From Galbula dea (Eukaryota; Chordata; Aves; Piciformes; Galbulidae), in NCBI GenBank assembly GCA_013399015.1, contig VWZX01010541.1, forward strand, positions 372,001-436,000: a stretch of 64,000 bases of DNA, written 5' to 3'. Below the pieces are notes generated by a model, which was not told the origin of the DNA, ran no database searches, and saw only the letters and a program-made list of their open reading frames with translations. A program made the position numbers and the translations under genes. This document shows positions 58,436 to 64,000 of this stretch, piece by piece (position 1 is the first letter of the stretch; each line of letters opens with the position of its first letter).

Positions 58436-61400
58436 TTACCTCTCTGTTTGCACTTCTGTCCAACCATCTCCCTGCCCTTCCCTTTCTAGCAGCTTTGGAA
58501 TCCATTGGGCAGCTTTCCCTAGATGAAAAAACCAAGCTGAGGTCTCACCAGGCAATCTCCTAAGCATCATGGAGATCAGTTTGGTTTAGAAGAAAGGTTC
58601 CTGAGGTATGCAGGAAAGGGAAGCAAGCCTCCACACTTATACCCTGAGGTTTTGCAGCTTCCTGTTGGCCAAGCAGCTTGTCCTTGCTGGCCTGAGGGAG
58701 CAGCAGGCACTCAGCTCCAAACCAGGCGTGATGCTTACCCTGGGGCCATGACAGGAAAAGTGGGATTACTGAGATGTGTGGGACTGCAGAGAGAGGAATA
58801 AATCTTTGGGAAATCAGGCATCATTGATTTCACTGCTCAGGAAAAGAATGTGCCTTAAATCTCCTCATTTGAAGTGATGACAGATGTGTATGGCAGTTTA
58901 ATTGCTTTGTTTTCAGGTCACTGCATATTGCACATTCTGCTGAAGAGTCTGGAAGAAGGAAGACCATGTGCTGCTTTCTGGCTGCTGCCCTCTGGATCAG
59001 CAGAACTTCCTAGGAGGGAGGGGAGATTCCTCCTCTTTTAACAGAAGAATGAACATCTGCAGCCAGAGGTCTCCAACTGCAAGAGGAGACCAAGGGAGAG
59101 TCATGCAAGGAGTCAAAAGGCACCACAGGACTCCTACAGAAGGCTTTTCCTGGAGACCTCAGAGGGTCTGTGCATGGTTTCTACAGCTCAGGAAAGCATC
59201 AAAGGTTGCTGGACCAGAAGGAAAGCAAAAGGGAAAGGCTGCAAGTGAGAAGAGGAAGATTTCTTTTCAAGACTGGTTTCTAGCTGCTCTCACCCAGCAG
59301 CTCTGAGCCTTCTCTCTGGAAAGAGTTGCCCTGTTCCAGCTTACTATTTTTGGATTTTATAGAAATATACCTCTGGAGGTTGGAAGACTCCAGTGTCTTT
59401 TGGCATGTTTAGCTCTAAAGAGCTGCTCAGTTGGAGTGGTGGAGCCATTCCAGCTCAAGGCACTGCCTTGACTGAAGATCCCATCCCACAAGGCTCTTTC
59501 ATGTCTTCAGCTCATGACTCACCACTTTCAAAGCATGAGGCTGGCAAGGCTGTGGCTGGAGGTTAGCTTTCATTCCACAGCACAGACACCCAAGACCTCA
59601 AAGTCAAGTCCTCTGTGTGCTGCAACAGTCAGAGCCATGTGGGCACCCAGCAGCCCTAACAATTGCCTCCCCAGAGATAGCTTAAGTTTCTGCCCTGGTA
59701 CATTATCATTCTTCCTTACTTCAGAAATATTGTGTGTTGATAATCTGTGGCTATTATTTAGTGATACTCATGCAAATATCATCCACTAAAGGAGTTCTAT
59801 CCTGGAGTTTTGGCCATCTAGGTATCCTAAGAGGTTTTCACACTGTATGTCATATATTTCAAAGATGAATTTACTATTTCACATTGGACTGAAACACAAT
59901 TTTCATGTCACCAAAAGATGAATGTTGCAAATCCTGAGCTCTTGTACATCTCTTTCTGGGCTCTTCTCTAGTCTCCTTCACACCTCCCTCCCTCCTGCAA
60001 TGGCAATTATTACCTAACAATCACAATTTAAGAGACACTTTTGCCCAGAAGAGGACACAGTTTGCTTGTCAAAAGGAAGAATTGTTCAGAAGTCAAATTT
60101 AAGTCTAGCATGTATAGATTCCTTAGTGGTTTGATAAATGTTATAAGGACTGTTTGGGGAGAGTTAGTTTTATTTTTCTGTGTAACCATTGTCCTGATTA
60201 TTTTGTTAAGTGTTTATTTGTAATATTTTGGGTAAGATTCTCTTTGAACCAGTGGTGACACCAGTTCTGGGCCTGGCTGTCCCTTCCCATCTTAACCTTT
60301 CTGTGATTCTTCCCCAAGGCCAAGATCAAAGGAGAAGTTGTGACCCCAAGTCCAGCTCTATCCAGGGTTTCTCCCTAAGGCAACTGCCTCTTCACCAGGG
60401 GGTTTTGTGCAGAATGTCAGTGCTCACTCAGATCCAACTCACTGTGACTGAAGTCAGAGCCAGCCAAGAGCATTTTAAAATCCCATTCCTCCAACCTGCA
60501 CTGTCTAGTCATGCTTCTAAAGAACACTTAAGACTTCATCCTTCCAAACAAATGGATTGTCCAGGGCTCCTCTGCTAAAGCAATTCAGGCTGAGCAGAAA
60601 ATATGTACCACAGACATGGTACAAGTGATCCAGCCTGGGAGACTGAGCTACAAATTTTCCTCCCTGACAATATGAAGTCTCTCTCTCCCCCCCCTCTTTT
60701 TTTTTTCACCATCTGGCCCCATGAGTTTGGGTTTTTGCTGGGAGCTGGCAGCACTTTGCCTCTCTGCGTTCCACAACCTCTCTTGTGCTGAAACCACAAG
60801 CGCAGCTGTGCCAGGGGCTGGTTCCTCAGGGGCATCAGGACAGGATGGGTTTTGCTGGGTCCCTGTTCCCCTCTGATATGTCCTTGCTTCTGAGACAGGA
60901 ATTTCTCTTTCAACAGTTTATCTCCCTTTCATGTTTGTGAGGAGTTCTGTCTGGAGCAGTTTTAAAGCATATTCTATTAGGGACACTTGATGATTTCTTG
61001 TTCTCACAGCTCCACAACACTGGTTCCAGAGGGGGGAAAGACAGAACAGTTTCACAAAACAGACTCATTTTCTTCAAAGAAAGAAATAAATGAATGTGTT
61101 GAACAGATTCAGAGCTCAATTATCCCAAGAGCTGCAAGTGCCTGGTCACAGTGGGGGTTACTTACAGCTAAACATTAACGTTTTGGGGTAGAACAGGGCA
61201 GAAAGTGTCTGCTTCCCTGTGTTCTGTATCACATTACAGACAATGTCCTCTTAACACTGAAGTCTTTTTTTTCCTATGCTCAAATCTCATTTCTTAGTTT
61301 CTTCTCAAAATATTTCAATTGAACTGTGTTTCCCTTCAGTGTCCTTGCTCCCAGAGTCACATAACTCCATCTGAAGGATATTATATCACAGAAATCTGAC

Positions 61401-61911
61401 TGTTATTAAAAAGGATTTGGTTTCCAGTTCTATTTGTAAATGCCTTTTAACATTATAGGTTGAATCACTGAGTCAGCTTGTTATTTATTTTCACACAGGA
61501 GACTGATGCTAAACATGTTTTGGTATCAATTTTAATAATTCTCTTTTTCCTGACTTTTCATTCCTTCTTAATTTTTAAGAATATAAAACAGACTTAGCAA
61601 TATTGTCCACAGTTTATTGAAGAAAAACTGCCTCAGCTCCTCTCTTTTTGGTCAATTTGTCAACTTGTCAGCAGTCCCAAATTAGCTGTGCCCTAAATCT
61701 ACTGCCAGGTCACCTGGGCCAACACTACCTTCTCCCCGTGTGGTAAGTTATCTGTGGTGACATACCTGCAGTCTCCACTGAGCAGTCACTTTCCTCAAGA
61801 GAAAGTTAATTTTCTCTGGAGCTGTTAGGAGTGAAGAAGAAAACACACAGCCCATGGACTGAAGTCAGCAGCAGTGGTGGAGTCTGGTCATAAAAGGAAA
61901 ACAAAAAGAAC
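58436..61911. other. Unrecognised non-coding sequence
   Basis: About 3.5 kb with no recognisable mobile element. A pyrimidine-only run lies at 60677-60708 (C8 followed later by T10). The frames at 58968-59306, 60210-60578 and 60575-60913 have no recognisable domain. Confidence 0.45.
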
Positions 61912-62320
61912 AAAAATAGAATCTCTAAGGTTGGAGAACATGTCTAAGGTGATCAGGTCCAACCATCAAACCAACATCCCCTTCCACTAAACCATGTCAC
62001 CAGCTGCCACATCTAGATGCTTCTGGAACCCCTCCAGGGATGGTGACTCCACCACTGCCCTGGGCAGCCTCTGTCAGTGCCTAAACACCCTCTCAGGGAG
62101 AAAACTTCTGGTGCAACCTGAGGCCATTTCTTCTTGTCCTCTCTCTATGAGGCCAACCTCCACCTGGCTCCAGCCTCCTCTCAGGGAGCTGCAGAACCAG
62201 AAGGTCTCCCCTGAGCCTCCTCTTCTCCAGGCTAACCAACCCCAGCTCCCTCAGCTGCTCCTCACAACACTTGTGCTCAAGATCCCTGATAGAAGAAGGG
62301 GTCCTCAGGACCATCTACTT
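61912..62320 (-). mobile_element. CR1 LINE, antisense, about 410 bases, with ORF2 C-terminal frame
   Basis: The longest minus-strand CR1. It starts at an eroded tail ('aatagaatctctaaggttgg') and runs through 'ggtccaaccatcaaacca', 'actaaaccatgtcaccagct' and 'ccagggatggtgactccacc'. 'actgccctgggcagcctctg', 'cctgagcctcctcttctcca' and 'cagctgctcctcacaacact' follow. On the minus strand the frame at 62093-62314 reads 'LRELGLVSLEKRRLRGDL' and later 'RTRRNGLRLHQ', both CR1 ORF2 C-terminal motifs, then shifts frame. It is 5'-truncated and not functional. Confidence 0.95.
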
Positions 62321-64000
62321 TGCTTCCTTTTGTGAGAGATAAATCTGTTTATGTTTTCTCCTGATTTTAAACCAATTTTTAACATTAATACCAAACCAAA
62401 TAAGACAGGGCTGTAGCAGGATTTTGATTATTTTAATGCATGCAACTAAGGAAGATTCTTTCACCCTTGTGACTACTCAGAACACAGCAGTTGTACCTGA
62501 TTTAATCTCATTTGCCTTTTAAAATGGTTATAATCTTGAAGATTTCCAGTCTGACATAGTAGGGTGGTGAAGTACCAATGCTGGTGAAGCTCCTGCAGGC
62601 ACTAAAAGATGTTATTACTCATGCATCAGACACTTGACACCTGCCACCTTCAGCTCCACTCAAAGCCACCAGAGAAGTGCAGAGACATACATTTGGATCA
62701 TCTATATTTAGATCCTTAGGATCATCTACAACAAATATTTCAACATTTATGTTTAATGAGGAAACTCTTTTTTGGCCCAAGCTAAACATGCCTGAAAATA
62801 GCTGCTTCTATTTCTAAAAGCAGTGCTGCAAGTGGCACGTTTTAGTAACCAAAAAAACAACCTCTGAAAAGGAAATTTCAGTGAGAAAGGAAAAAAATCA
62901 CAATGGTTAATAATTAAACACATCATAAATCTGTCCTACAGGGATATTACACCGAAGGTTTTAAGACCATTGGAGCATGTATGTTGCCCATGCTTCAGAA
63001 CAAGTTACTCCCCATCATCCTCACCACCACAGCTGGGGGGACCTGCCCTGCCCCTGCCTTTTCTGACACACTCTTTGTTTCCTAAAATCCATACCACAAA
63101 GGCACACATTTAATCCTGCTGCTGAGGGGGATTTTTTTTCCCCATTTTTATGGAGCTGTATTGGTCCAAGCCAGCTCCTTCCAAGGGGTTCCAAGTCTGT
63201 TCAGGTGTTTATGTCTAACCCTTGCAGACACTGGTGCTGATGTCTCTGCCAGGAGACATGGTCTGAGTTTCCTTGGCTAACACTGCCCCGTGCTGGTCTG
63301 TGGGGAAAAGTCCCTTCTGACTCTGTCTTTTACCCAAACCCAGCAAACAGCAGGTGCTCTGTAATTTTCACTTCTCTCTTTCTTTCACTTTGTTTCCTGA
63401 GGATGCTAACTGTTTGTTCTTCAACTCTTTTTCCTAGAGGTCATACAAAATCCTTGTCAAGGCTCAGACCTGGCCTGTGAATAAACACAGTTCCCATGCT
63501 CTGCCTCCACTGAACAAGCAAGCAAACAAATAAACAAAAACTGAGTCAGGAGAGTAGAAATAAGAAAGAATCTCCTAATCCAACTAGAAATGCTTAGCCA
63601 CCCAAACACTGTGCCTGGCTGTGAGGTGGAACCACATGAACCATCAGAGATCATCCCTTATTCTCCTACCCCACAACTAACCAAGGAAGGATCAAAGGGG
63701 AGAGGTGAAGGCAATCAATTCTATGTGATCAGAAAGTCCATGTTGGTTCAGATACACCAGCACTGATCTCAGGCAGCCTTTGCTCCAGAATTTTATCCCT
63801 CCCACCTCTCTGGGATTCTCAGGAGGTGTCTCCAACCCAAACACTGACCCAGGAAGGCTCCCATCCAGAGGACGAACATGACATGGTCAGCACTCAAGGT
63901 GATATGGTCACAGACCACTGCCTGCTTCTGGATCTGTAACTGTTCTACACCTCAGATGGGGTGAGGTTAAACACATGGGAAGATATCACCTTTCAGAAAT
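62321..64000. other. Unrecognised non-coding sequence
   Basis: No recognisable element or exon appears to the end of the window. A T9 run lies near 63131-63139. The frame at 63457-63654 has no known content. Confidence 0.5.

Noticed and set aside
1..64000. CRISPR array, operon, tRNA or rRNA genes, prokaryotic features
   Set aside because: No regularly spaced repeats, no compact coding and no RNA-gene signatures. The CR1 content shows vertebrate nuclear DNA.

Overview
The window looks like bird genomic DNA, and I find no gene in it that I can support. The main evidence is about thirty copies or fragments of the CR1 non-LTR retrotransposon on both strands. They carry the usual avian CR1 landmarks: a block near 'cccagagaggttgtggag', then 'ggttggactagatgatct', then 'ccttccaacc', then a short tail of repeated 'attctgtg'-type octamers. 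CR1 is also found in turtles and crocodilians, so 'bird' is likely but not proven, and I cannot name a species. The spacing and lack of exons fit an intergenic region or the inside of a very large intron.

Layout. From 1 to 12,200 the window is rich in CR1. It holds a nested insertion (one CR1 inside another, 5350-5947) and a decayed stretch of CR1-type reverse transcriptase on the minus strand (about 10385-10900). From 12,200 to 16,050 there is mostly unrecognised single-copy sequence with one (AT)n run. From 16,050 to 26,600 CR1 is again frequent, with T/G-rich DNA between two copies, a (GATT)n run, a copy missing its 3' tail behind a nine-G run, and a copy with an A-rich microsatellite inside it. 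From 26,600 to 42,000 CR1 is sparse. This part holds a CATC-type repeat, a 280-base A/G-rich tract (31779-32060), an (AAAAC)n run and a second T/G-rich stretch. From 42,000 to 64,000 there are scattered CR1 copies, a C-rich 21-base tandem repeat (43374-43421), an (ATT)n run, a 28-base direct repeat around a small hairpin with a start resembling an avian ERV LTR (55191-55288), and a long minus-strand CR1 at 61912-62320.

Coding potential. The longest open frame is 188 codons (16764-17330), which is not surprising by chance in 64 kb read in six frames. The only frames with recognisable protein content are pieces of CR1 ORF2, mainly its C-terminus (16075-16310, 18485-18702, 22440-22728 and 61912-62320) plus the older reverse-transcriptase remnant. 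All are 5'-truncated or broken. I found no rRNA, tRNA, CRISPR array, operon or new multi-gene system. The notable content is the history of the repeats and a few unusual-structure candidates.
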